DNA from: Stromatinia cepivora
Lineage: Eukaryota; Ascomycota; Leotiomycetes; Helotiales; Sclerotiniaceae
DNA: 64,000 nt
Direction of reading: 5' to 3'
Assembly: GCA_014898415.1 (NCBI GenBank)
Contig: RCTD01000005.1
Span: 1,302,001-1,366,000 of the forward strand
The notes under the pieces were generated by a model. It was given only the letters and a program-made list of their open reading frames with translations. It was not told the origin of the DNA and ran no database searches. Below, one piece after another: positions 37,500-48,443 of this stretch; position 1 is the first letter of the stretch; each line of letters begins with the position of its first letter. The translations under genes and the position numbers were made by a program.

Positions 37500-40400
37500 G
37501 GATTATCTAATTTCTTATTTAAATAATTCAGAGATGTTTTTGAAAGATTAATTTCCCAGAATTCTATTTTTTTAAAAGTTAAAAAAGAAATATATTCTAT
37601 ATTTACTTTTTCTCAAAATAATAAAAAGTTTAAAAAGAAGAAAAAGAATATCAATTCTGGAAGTAATCAAGAAATCAAAAAGATTTGGGAATATTCTTAT
37701 AGAATTGAATTTAAATAAAATAACGGAATTGATTATAATTATATTATTCATAATTGCAAAGTCATAAAGTTAATGCTTACTAAAAGAACCAATTCATTAT
37801 TCAAAAGAATATTCAATAAAAATGAACTACAAATAATTAAAGATCAAATAAGATTATATTTATAAAAACAATTTTATTTTGATTAAATCAAAAGGAAATA
37901 AATAAAGAATTCTATTGATCTTTCAAACTCTTCAATCAATATTGTTATCTTGGATATTCGATATAATCAATCAAAAGTATACTTTATAACAATAAAAATA
38001 CATTATTTATTCAATAATATTTTGTTTAATAATTGTAGTACTATATATATTATAAATAATATATCTTTATTAGATAATTATTAATATCAATCATCCGATC
38101 CTAATAATCTTGTAAAAGCAAGTACTTCTAATTTCCAAATCCTAGAATGTAGAGTTCGTATTATCAAAAAGATCATCAAGAAAGAAAATTACTTTAATAA
38201 TGATCTAATTTTGAATAATATAATACTTATTTCTGGTTTTTATATCAATATCGTTTTGAAGATTCAATTGAAGAAAGCTGGTTTATAATTATATTTTTTG
38301 TAAAAAAGATTATATAAAAAATATAATAATTGTTTAATATATTTATATTAAAAATCTTATATTCTTAAAATACAAATTATTTTCTATTTATTCGAATATT
38401 TTTTTATTTATTCTTATAATGTGAGAAAGTTGGGATATCAAGGCCTAATATGTAGCTAGTTCGTAGTTATATGGTTATATGATTCTTCGTAGTTAGATAT
38501 AAGAGAGGGCTTTGTTTCCTTTTCCTTGAAAGAAATTAATCGTTTTTCTATTAGTCTTTTTGTATTTTATTTGTGTATAATTCAAATCATTGTTTAAATT
38601 TATTAGTTTTATTATTTGAAGCCTTTATAATGTAATCTGATCAGTTTCAATTTCCATTTCTTTTTGTAGTGTGTTATTGGGATGTATGTATCTCGATCTA
38701 CCTTTTTCACAATAAATAATTCTTTTATAATATATTTAATAATAAATAGAAAAATAAATAAAGTATTTTATTATTCTTGTAATTCATTTCTTCCAAAAGA
38801 AGATATAAATGAAATATAATATAAATATTTTAAATATTTGGAGAAGGAAGTTTTTGAATATTTAGTATTTACAATACAAAATATTAAAATAAAAAATATT
38901 ATTTGTTTCAATTATATCAATTATATTTATATTTATATAAAACAAATCATTTCTGATATTCTAAATAATCATTAATTATCTCAATCCTTTTATAAAATCT
39001 AATAAGATCTTTTTAATTTCAATAAAAAGTATAATAATATATTATAATTTTTATTAATCAAAGAAATATATTATAACAAAATCTTTTTATATTTAATTTA
39101 CTACAAAATATACAACGAAGTATTTGTAATCATTTAAAGCTTTATAATCTAAATTTATTATAAATATAATCTAACGATTGTAATAATAAAACAGGATAAT
39201 AATATATCTATCATTGAAATTATAAAAACAATATTATTTGAGAAATAAATCAAATAAAAAAATATCGAATTTGAATTATTTCTATTTTATATATATAAAC
39301 CTAATAAAGGATCAAAACATATAAAACAAAAAATAATCATAAAATAGATAAAAATATAGATTATAATAGATTTATTAAATAAATTATAAATAGAAACAAT
39401 ATAAACTATTACTTATTTATATAATATAAATCCTTTGAAAGCTAAATCTTTCAAATCGGTTAATAAAGTATTCAATATATAATTCTGTGATTATTTTCGC
39501 AAAGATAATCCTTTATTCATAAAGAAAATATTTACCGATCTCTATCTCAACTAAAACAGAATCTATAAATATAAATACTGAATTTACCTTTGTAATAAGA
39601 ATAAAGAAACTGAAATTAATAGGAAATGATACAAAATTAATCCTCAAATATATATTGAGTATTTAATAAATTATATTCCAGGTATATTGATTTATTATAT
39701 ATGAATATCCAAATTTAATAAAATTATTATTATTCGAAATATAATATTCAATAAAGAATTCATTTATCATATAGATTCCATTAATCAAATGATCGATATT
39801 CATACTACAAAAAAGCTTAAACAATTTATTAAAATCTTTGATTTATAAAATTATATCAAAATAGACAGAATAATTATTCAAAATAAAGATAATCATAAAG
39901 ATTTTATTCATCTATTTATTTTCACGGATCGAAAAACCCTTGATTTATCCATCAAATGCATTTCAGATTTATTGCCTACAAATGAACTGATTTCGAAGAT
40001 AGATATAAATCTGGGGGTAATAATGAAAATAAAGAAATCGATTTAGAATTATCTAATCCATTTAATTCTTCAGATAATAAGAATAAAATATATAATAAAA
40101 ATATACAAATACCAATTGATTTTTTTATTAAAAAAACTGAAAAAACTGATTCTTTTATTGAAGAATAATTATATCTTATAAATAAAGATATTAGTATTAT
40201 TCAAGGAAATATTTGTAATAATAATATAGATCCTGATCTTATCGAATATATTAATATAAGGAATATAGAATATAAATTTATTAATTATATTATCGATATT
40301 CTTTATAATATATATAAAAGTGATTTAAAGATTATTCTAATCGATCAATTTCAATATTCCAAAAGAAAGTATATATATTAGAATGATTAATCAAAATATT

Positions 40401-42485
40401 CTGTAAAGGAAATTCAATCATTATAAAGATTATTATACCCTATATATTCATTTAATCGATTTATAAAGAATTTGCAGATTCATAATCTCGAATAGATATT
40501 TAAGAGAACTTGTATTATAAAGATTGAAATACCCAGGGCTTAAATCAATCTTTCTAAATTTCAATTATATAATTATTATTCAGGGTTACCTCTTTTCCAG
40601 GAATCATCTGGCTTTTGTATCCCAAAGTAATCAATATATATATAAAGGCAATTATATATATAATAATATTATTAAAAAAACGATCCCAATACTGAATCTT
40701 ATATAAGAACCATTATATCTTAAAGAATAAACTCAATGAAATTACCTTATTTAAATAACTTTCATTTTATATTCTGATTTGATTAATAAAGAATAAATAA
40801 TAGAAAGAAATATTCTCAATTTATAATAATTCATAATATAATTATTATTAAAATTAAAGCAAAACCATTATTACCTTTTATCTAATCTACAATTAATAGA
40901 TTATAAATAATATTATTTCTTCGAATTCATATATTTATAATTCTAAAATTACCTTGTTTTTATTATTAATTAAAAGATCATTAAATAGAATATTAGTTCA
41001 AATAGAACTATAATCTTGAAATTGATAATCTTAAGATTAAGAAAATCTAATATAAAATCGATTCTAGATCGGAATCTATAAAACCGATCCCTCTTTAATG
41101 AATATTTATATATAAATATAATAATCATAATCTAATCATTTATTATCGTTTATATTTAATAATATAAAGAGATTTCCAGATTAAAAGTATTATTAAAATT
41201 ATTTATATTATTATACTAATCAATCAATTATTCCGAATTATAATAACAATTATTATTAAATACAATTTCGAAACAAAGCAATATAATATAATCAATACCT
41301 TTATCAATATTCTATATAATCCTTCCGATACTTCAATTGTATAATATTTATTTAATAAATACAAAATCCTAAACAAAAATATTATAATCAATCGAGTTTT
41401 ATATAATCTATAAGATTCCCCAATTATATAATTTAGAGATTTCATTCAGATATTCAAAAAACTAGGATTGATAAAATACAAAAAGAAATTATATTTATAT
41501 ATTAATCCAAAATATATTATTATAATTCTTTTCTTTGTAAACAATATTTAAATCATTTATTATAAGAAAAACGAATCAATTATTATAAAGATTACTAAAA
41601 GAATCAAAATTATATATAAACTATAAAATCTAAAAAATATTAAATAATTTTTAAATATATATATACTTTATAATCGATTCAAGAAAAAGCTATAATTAAT
41701 TTATAATATATATATTGAAAAGATTATTAAGAAATTCAAGATAACAAATAGAATAACAAATATACTACTTCCAATAATAATATTTCGGAAAAATCAGAGT
41801 TAAGCTTTTATATATATTATAAAAATATATTAAAAGAAAATGAATTCAATATTATATATTACAATTATTATAAAAGCGAATATATCATTCATTATTTTAT
41901 AATTGAATTACTATTTGATCAATCTATTGAATGATTATATAAAAGTTATTGATTATTATTTATAATATCTATAAAATATAAGATATCTTATAATTCAATA
42001 TAATAATGATCAAATATTACAACTTTTCGTTTTCTTAAATATTTCTTTTACAAATAATCTAGATATTCATTAATCATTTTAAAGATACATTTTATCCCTT
42101 TTCGATAATTTAATTATATAAAAAACATTCAAACAAAATATTATAATCATTTCGATTACCAAAATAGAATTTTTCGGAATCGAATATATATCAAAAGAAA
42201 TTATAACAATCTTATATTTCTTAAAAAAGATTGATTTAGTAATAAAAGAATCTATAACAATTTTTTATAATAATCAGCAAATGATTAGATTGATAATTAA
42301 TGAAAACAAACGAATCATTACAAAACTATATTACATCGATATCCAAAATATATGATTATATCAAAAATATTCAAAAAGGAACTTTTATATAATCTATCTA
42401 TCGATTACCGATATAACTATTAATGGATTTATCAAAAACTTTACAAAACAAAAATTCAAACATTTTCGATCCCTTCTTAATTTAC
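37500..42485 (+). pseudogene. Element C copia polyprotein pseudogene
   Basis: Gag end with IIHNCKVIK near 37755. Protease at about 38010-38290: LFNNCSTIYIINNISLLD, then ILNNIILISGFYINIVLKIQLKKAGL, the copia pattern (D-GCS-HV-ND-SL ... P-FHVNI-S---L-KAG). The integrase tail near 39640-39800 reads YIEYLINYIPG and IWISKFNKIIIIRNIIFN. RT near 41537 reads FFVNNI, so both active-site Asp are Asn (41540 and 41543). RNase H near 42200-42480 reads NNQQMIRLINNENKR, then KLHYIDIHNIWL and FTKHKFEHFRSLLNL (family C-DNQQTIRL ... LRHVDIH--WLRQ ... ADGLTK). An LTR-B interrupts at 38420. Stops are frequent throughout. No functional product. Confidence 0.82.
38420..38711 (+). repeat. Solo LTR of family B in C1, ATAA duplication
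   Basis: 292 bp, TGTGAGAAAGTTGGG to CTTTTTCACA, the GC-richest B copy. ATAA lies on each side (38416-38419 and 38712-38715), while C2 and C3 show the uninterrupted CTTATAAATAAT, giving an empty site. TATA-like box near 38500 (GATATAAGAGAGGG). Confidence 0.92.
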
Positions 42486-42689
42486 AAAATATAAGTAATA
42501 GGATTATAAAACTTGAATAATGATGATCTGGAATTTGAATAATGATAATCTGGATTATAAAGTTTGAATAACGATAATCTAGAATTTGTAATTCTTTTCT
42601 TTGATATAAATAAAATGAACCCTATTTGATATTCTAGATCATTATATTTTTTTATAATATATTTCAATTTGTATATTTTATATCTATTA

Positions 42690-43409
42690 GAAACAAAGAA
42701 TAATCAAAATCGATTATTTCTTTGCTTTTCATTTTTCTATTTTTGAAAAAAGATAAATTTCTTTTTAAACTTAATAATTTAAAGTTCAAATAAAAAATCT
42801 TCAGGATTATTTGTAATAAATAATAAATAAAGAATAATTAAAACAATCAAAGCTATTAATGCTATTAATATTATAGAAATCAAAGAATTATCCCTTTTTT
42901 CTTTTTTCTTCAAATATACTATTTGCTCCTTTCTTTTCTTTTTCTTCATCATTCTTTCTCTTTTATCTTTATTATCATTCTCCGAAATCAAAATATACTT
43001 CTTCCATTCAGCTTTTCAAAGACTCCAATAAATAAATAGCGAAAAGAAGGGAAACAATGATATAAAAGCGAAAAAAACAATTTCTCTTTTCTTTTCGATC
43101 TTCAATATCATCTTTATCGCAATTCTATATTCCTGTTTAGATTATATAATCAATGATCAATATATTATAAAAATAAAGAATAAATAAAAAACTTATTTTC
43201 GAATTTTGCTGATAAATAATAATATAATAATCTACTAAAGGATAAAGAAAAGCCAATAAGGGAATATACGAATAAATACTACAATTCCAATATTGACGAT
43301 TATTCGGCTTGGAAGAATCAACAAAGCATTCGCCGTGGAAATTATATCTCCCAGCGATCAACGACTTCATGCATCGAACGCATGAATGATCGTTCCTTTC
43401 CCGTGACAT
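42690..43409 (-). pseudogene. Antisense Cys-rich frame at the 3' side of element C
   Basis: The minus-strand open frame 43137-43409 (90 codons) starts at an ATG whose next codons lie in the terminal repeat itself. It has HSCVRCMKSL (CX2C), then ECF, then YWNC, followed by PLLAFLYPLVDYY and a hydrophobic stretch. The frame continues beyond a stop to about 42690 with KDDIEDRKEKRN and a basic KKKKRKEQ region (open piece 42779-42991, which ends in a likely membrane-like hydrophobic run). C3 keeps the same region at 51534-52170 with the same residues, so it is part of the element. Fungal elements often carry short Cys-cluster proteins of this look, but I cannot name a function. The 90-codon frame may be intact by chance. 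Confidence 0.5.
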
Positions 43410-43413
43410 ATAT

Positions 43414-44344
43414 TTATATTCGATTTTTCTTTTTATAAAATTTTTTAATATAAATTCAAAATAAAGTTCGGAAAATTGCTTTATTAATGATTTTTGATAT
43501 AAAATATATACCTTTTTATAATCAAAAAGAAAATATAGATTTTCGAATATTATGAAAGATATATAATTTTTTCAATATTTTTTATTTTCTTTTAAATATT
43601 GAAATTCTTTATTTTCGATTTATTATTGATTTTAATTTCGAATTTTAAAAATATTGATTTTCGTTTATTTTATTCGATTTGAAATTTTATATATATTTAA
43701 TTTGAATGGAATTTAAATAATTTATTATATCTTTATTGATATTCTTGAATTTATCAATATATCAAAGTTCAATCTTGATTAAATTGATATTTATATTTAT
43801 TTCGGTTTTAAATTGAACATTTCGTATAACTTTTGATTCGTTATTTAGGAATTCGTAGAATATACGAAATCTATATTTTGATTCGTTGAATTGTAAAGTA
43901 AAGTTTAAATCTAATAATTCTGATAATAATTAATATTCGATTTTCAATTTATAATCAATGAATAATAATGAGTTATTTCAAAGTAATTGAAATTCTTTTA
44001 AATAAATACTTTTTAATTCGAATAAATAATTTTGAATATATATTTGAGTATTCGTATATAATCCTTTTATAATATCTATATATATATATATATAGAATAT
44101 ATAATATATAATTAATATATACTAAATAAAATATTTGATAAAAAGGGGGAACTTCGATATTATATATAATATTTAATATTATATCAATATTCAATAATAA
44201 TTTTGTTGATATTCGATATAATATCGATATATAATAATATATGATAATATATGATAATAACTATAATTCGTATCGATCTTAAATAATAAAGAGTTTTGAT
44301 CGTATAATTGGTTTTTTTATAATTATAACTGTTTTAAAGTTTTT
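43414..44344. other. AT-rich relic right of C1
   Basis: Low-complexity sequence, probably the continuation of 35532-36167 across the C1 insertion. The frame 43973-44194 is AT-driven and not credible as a gene. Confidence 0.45.
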
Positions 44345-44791
44345 TAGACTTATAATCTATTAAAGATCATATATTTGAAGATGATAAACCTTATAATTAA
44401 AAAGTAATAGTTCAGAGACTATAATGAAATAAGCAAATTGTCGGGACAACTGTATACGGGGAAGTGAAGCTTGTCAACGAACGTATTATACCCTTATGGT
44501 TAACACGTTTTGATTTGCCTAAAGAGCTAGAATCTATAGAAGGTGAAGAACTATATAATGGTGCGTGCCGAGGCACTAGTGCGAACACTAGTGAGCACGT
44601 GATCCTTACCATCCTTACCATGCACGTGATTCATATTCCGACACAAATATCAAATTATAATAGTAAAAATTGAATGATATAATGATATTATATATAATAT
44701 TGGAATATAGATTTTTAATCTTCAATATTGAGAGTATAATCTTTTTATATATCTTTTTCGAATTCTTTTAAATATCGAAGCTTTATTCTTA
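44345..44791 (-). mobile_element. GY3 fragment, copy 2 (spacer upstream of zinc knuckle)
   Basis: The reverse complement of 44644-44770 aligns with 23235-23385 and that of 44345-44438 with 23386-23460, so it is one GY3 segment split by an LTR-F insertion. Truncated left at about 44345 and right by element E3 at 44792. Confidence 0.7.
44439..44643 (+). repeat. Solo LTR of family F with CAAAT duplication
   Basis: 205 bp, TGTCGGGACAAC to ATTCCGACA, flanked by CAAAT at 44434-44438 and 44644-44648. The GY3 sequence near 23384 gives the uninterrupted site. GC-rich for this window, with a CACGTGATCC block and a paired ACTAGTGCGAACACTAGTG. The 69-codon frames on both strands across it (44412-44621 and 44464-44673) are by-products of the low TA content, not genes. 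Confidence 0.92.
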
Positions 44792-45128
44792 TATGAGAAT
44801 TATAGTAAAGAATCGGTTAATATTCGAATAACAATAGGTTTGGGTTTAGAATCAAGACTTTTCATTATTTTCTTTTATTGTATTAAAGAATTCTGTTTCT
44901 ATATAGATGAAAACTCTTCAAATTAGTATATAATTCGGTTCGCTTTCGGTTAACTTTTGTTTTATAGTTGAGGTTTGTAATAGAGTCCTTTTTTCTGAAG
45001 CTTTCGTTTTCGAAAGTTTTTGAAATGAAATCACCCAAGCCGAAACATCCAATCAACTTAATATTATTCGATGTTATATTGTATATTTTTTTGTAAAACC
45101 ATTGAAAATCCATCGATATTATATTATA
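44792..45128 (-). mobile_element. Element E, copy 3 (3' LTR and stub)
   Basis: 44792-44982 is the E LTR in reverse complement, 191 bp like those of E1, followed by about 146 bp of 3' internal sequence matching E1 and E2. Ends where LTR-D begins. The minus-strand frame 44883-45149 spans this junction and is not a gene. Confidence 0.8.
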
Positions 45129-45295
45129 TGTTGGAAATGAGGCCATCATAGGATTAGAATTGAGGTCACGTGATCACAATGCCGCATAGACCATATTTGG
45201 GGATAACCTCAATTCTACTCCTACTAGAAATATAGATCCTTAGTTCAACCTACATAGTCAACAATACTACTACTTCCTGCACCAAAAAGTTAACA
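45129..45295 (+). repeat. LTR-like sequence D (167 bp)
   Basis: TGTTGGAAATGAGG to AAAAAGTTAACA has typical copia LTR ends and is GC-rich compared with its surroundings. ATTATA occurs at 45123-45128 and 45296-45301. However the left flank is element E3 and the right flank element C2, so this is not a simple solo insertion into one sequence. Confidence 0.6.
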
Positions 45296-47894
45296 ATTAT
45301 AATATATTATTATATCTTTTATTGAAATCAAAAAGATTCTATTGGATTTTATAAAAGAACTGAAATAATTGATAATCATTTGGAATACAAGAAATGATTT
45401 GTTTTGTATAAATATAAGTACAATCAATACAATTGAAACAAATAATATCTTTTATTTTGATATTTTGTATTGCAAATACTAAATATTCAAAAATTTCCTT
45501 CCCCAAATACTCGAAACATTTATATTACATTTCATTTATATTTTCTTTTAGAAAAAATGGATTACAAAAACAATAAAATATTTTGTTTATTTTTCTATTC
45601 ATTGTTAGATATATTATAAAAGGATTATTTATAAGAATAAATAAAAGAATATTTAAATAAATAAAAAATGATTTGTATTCTAAAAATACAAGATTTTCAG
45701 TATAAATGTATTAAATAATTATTATACTATTTGTATAATCTCTTTTACAAAGAATACAATTATATCCTGAGAACTACAAATTGGCTTTTTTCAATCGAAT
45801 CTTCGAAATAATATTGATATAAAAACCAGAAATGAATATTATATTATTCAAAATCAAATCATTATTAAAATGACCTTCTTTTTTGATAATCCTTTTGATA
45901 ATATAAATCCTGTATTTTAGAACTTGGAAACTGAAAATACTTGCTTCTATAAAATCATTGGGATCGGATAATCGATATCGATGATTATCCAATAAAGATT
46001 TATCATTCATAATATATATAATACTATAATTATTAAATAAAATATTATTGAATAGATAATATACTTTCATTATTATAGAATATATTCCTAATTGATTATA
46101 TCGAATATTCAAAATAACAATATTAATTGAAGATTTTGAAGAATCAATAGAGCTTTTTATTCATTTTCTTTTGATCCAATTAAGATAAAATTGTTTCTAT
46201 AAATACAATTTTGTTCGATTCTTAATTACTTATAGTTTGTTTTCGCTGAATATTTTTTTGAATAGTAAATTGATCCTTTCAATAAATATTAACTCTATAA
46301 TTCTGTAATTGTAAATAATATAATTATAATCAATTCTGTTATTTCATTCAGATTCGGATTTGCAAGGATATTTCCAAATCTTTTTGATCTTTTAATTGTT
46401 TTCAAAATTGATATTCTTTTTATTCTTTTTAAACTTTTTATTATTTTGAAAAAAAGTAAATATAAAATATATTTCTTTTTTAGTTTTTGAGGAAATAGAA
46501 TCCTAGAAGATTAATCCTTCAAAAATGTTTTCGAATTGTTTAAATAAAAAGTTAGATAATCCAAATTGATTGTTCATTTCGATCTATATAATTATAATAT
46601 TTGTTTAGATTAGAAATATTCTGATATTAATAATTTGTAGAAAAATATTAATAACAATTTCATTTTGTATTTTAGTAATCTTGTATACAAAAACTTTAAT
46701 ATAGATTATAATCCAATCCCTATATCATTTGATAGAATCGGTTTTGTCAAACAAAGCTTACATTAGAATAGATCGATATTCTTGTAATACTACAAATTTA
46801 ATAATAATTATTATAAGTATAAACTTCCTTTTAAATATATTGATAATCATTTTGAATAGAAAAATTATAATATCTTGATTGAGAATAAATAGTTTTATAA
46901 AATATATTTAATCAATTGATAATTCGATTTATTTATAAATATTACAAAAGGTTTTATAATTCTATATATATTTTTGTTATCAATATCGATATTCTAATTA
47001 AAGAAAAGCAAATTCAGAGGAGATTTCTTAAAAGATAATTGAGAATAGAATAATAGATCTATTAAAAATGAATTTTGATATATTATCATTAGAATCTTCC
47101 ATTTTTGTATTTCTATTAATATCTTCTCTAAATTGAATTATTATAAGATATTCCAAAAATTCCTTTTGATATTGAATTTATTTCTTTTGATTATATTTAA
47201 CTTGAAGATTGATAATGGAAGGTAAAATAAATGATTTAATTGAAAATCAATTGATTTAAATATAAATAAATTCATTTATTAGATCGAAATTTGAAATAGA
47301 TATAATTGATATAAAAACAAACAAATCGTTATTTAAATTAATTAAATCCCAGATTCCTTGAATTTGATATTTATTTTTCAAGTATAAATACTACTTTAAT
47401 TATTAAATATAGATTATAAAAAAAGATCATTTTGATCTTTTGTTATATTAAATGAAGATAATTGAATTGATATAAATATTGAATTATAAATAAAATAGGA
47501 ATAATATTTTAAAAATGATCTTTTGAGTATTTAATAATCATTGAATAAGAAATTATATAGATTTAAAAGTTATCGAATTTATAATTATTACAAAATAATA
47601 TAATTACAAAATACTTTCAAAGATTGGAGAATAGATAATATATATAATTAATAGAGTAAAAGAATTGAATGATTTACTTTTGATTATATGAATCAAGAAT
47701 TATATATATAGAATAAATAAATGATTATTTAATTGATATATACCTTAATTAAATTAAATCTTTATTTATTAATATATCAAGATCATTTTATCAATTGATA
47801 GATTAATAAGAACTAGAAGATTCTTTATTCCGATTGGAAAATATACGCTTTGATCCTTCGTAAGATACAGGGGATCACAGGGCTTTCCGTGACA
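45296..47894 (-). mobile_element. Element C, copy 2 (5' part, inverted)
   Basis: Reverse complement of the left 2.3 kb of C1 plus sequence beyond the LTR-B point; it ends on the right with the exact C terminus ...GGCTTTCCGTGACA. It lacks LTR-B, giving the empty site for 38420. It includes the copia protease as a minus-strand frame (45774-46112) and the gag end at about 46200-46500. It is inserted into GY1 copy 3 and truncated at 45296. Confidence 0.85.
45774..46112 (-). pseudogene. Copia protease fragment of C2
   Basis: 112 open codons including LFNNYSIIYIMNDKSLLDNHRY-LSDPNDFIEASIF and LILNNIIFISGFYINIISKIRLKKA. It matches the protease region of C1 and C3. The retropepsin DSG/DNGCS core is altered (NNYS), so it is inactive even where open. 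It has no start or stop context of a gene. Confidence 0.75.
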
Positions 47895-48101
47895 GTTTTC
47901 AAAATAGATTAGAATATTATCGAAATATACTGTATAGAAAATATTTAGATAATCGAATAGAATATTATTTATATAATATTAATAAATTATAGGATTATTT
48001 ATTAATCTGAATAATACGATCTTATATTTGTATAATCCATATTGGGTTCGAAAAGTAGTATACTCTTCCAAAACAGAATCCATTTTTATATAATAAAAAG
48101 C

Positions 48102-48443
48102 TTAACGAATATCGAATTTGGTAAAGATTTTAGTATTGAAAAATCGAAAAAGTGTTTTATTGATTAAAGAAAGGGAATATCGATTTTTATATATTAAGGA
48201 ATTCAATAATCTAAAGTTTATATAAAACCTTAAATTATTATTGGATTTTTTAACGAATAGAATGGATATAGTATAAAGGGTTTGATTGAATTCAATAAAA
48301 TCTTTATTGAAATTATTCATAATATATTCTTTAATGATTTCCAATTGTTTTAAAGATATCTTATAAAATAGATTATAATATAAGATTTGTTCTCCTTTAT
48401 TTTCTAATATGATTTTATAATTATAAAATCGATTAAAAGACAA
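48102..48443 (-). pseudogene. GY1 copy 3 reverse transcriptase fragment
   Basis: 113 open codons: FYNYKIILENKGEQILYYNLFYKISLKQLEIIKEYI, then FIEFNQTLYTISILFVKKSNNNLRFYINFRLLNSL, then SLSLINKTLFRF and TKFDIR. This is the gypsy linker and RT fingers/palm start. The conserved Cys and Asp of RFCVDYR read Tyr and Asn (RFYINFR), as expected from G-to-A changes. The frame ends at a stop shortly after KFDIR, so no active site is encoded. Confidence 0.82.

Larger units (their letters stand above)
36168..43408 (+). mobile_element. Element C, copy 1: copia-type element with inverted termini
   Basis: Bounded by TGTCACGGAAAG and CTTTCCCGTGACA, with TATAT at 36163-36167 and 43409-43413. Without the nested LTR-B it is about 6.95 kb. 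The left terminus recurs at the end of C2 (47894) and the right terminus at the edge of C3 (about 51534), so both are genuine ends. The plus strand encodes a decayed Ty1/copia polyprotein; the 3' side carries a Cys-rich frame on the minus strand. I could not find a direct LTR pair: the first several hundred bases do not recur before 43408, and no second CCGTGACA occurs near the left end. Either the LTRs are unrecognisable or the element is structurally unusual. Confidence 0.75.

Noticed and set aside
43973..44194. Tyr/Ile-rich 73-codon minus-strand gene.
   Set aside because: Low-complexity AT translation with no motif and no second copy.
44412..44673. Two overlapping 69-codon genes on opposite strands.
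   Set aside because: They cover a solo LTR; the frames are open because this LTR is GC-richer than its surroundings.
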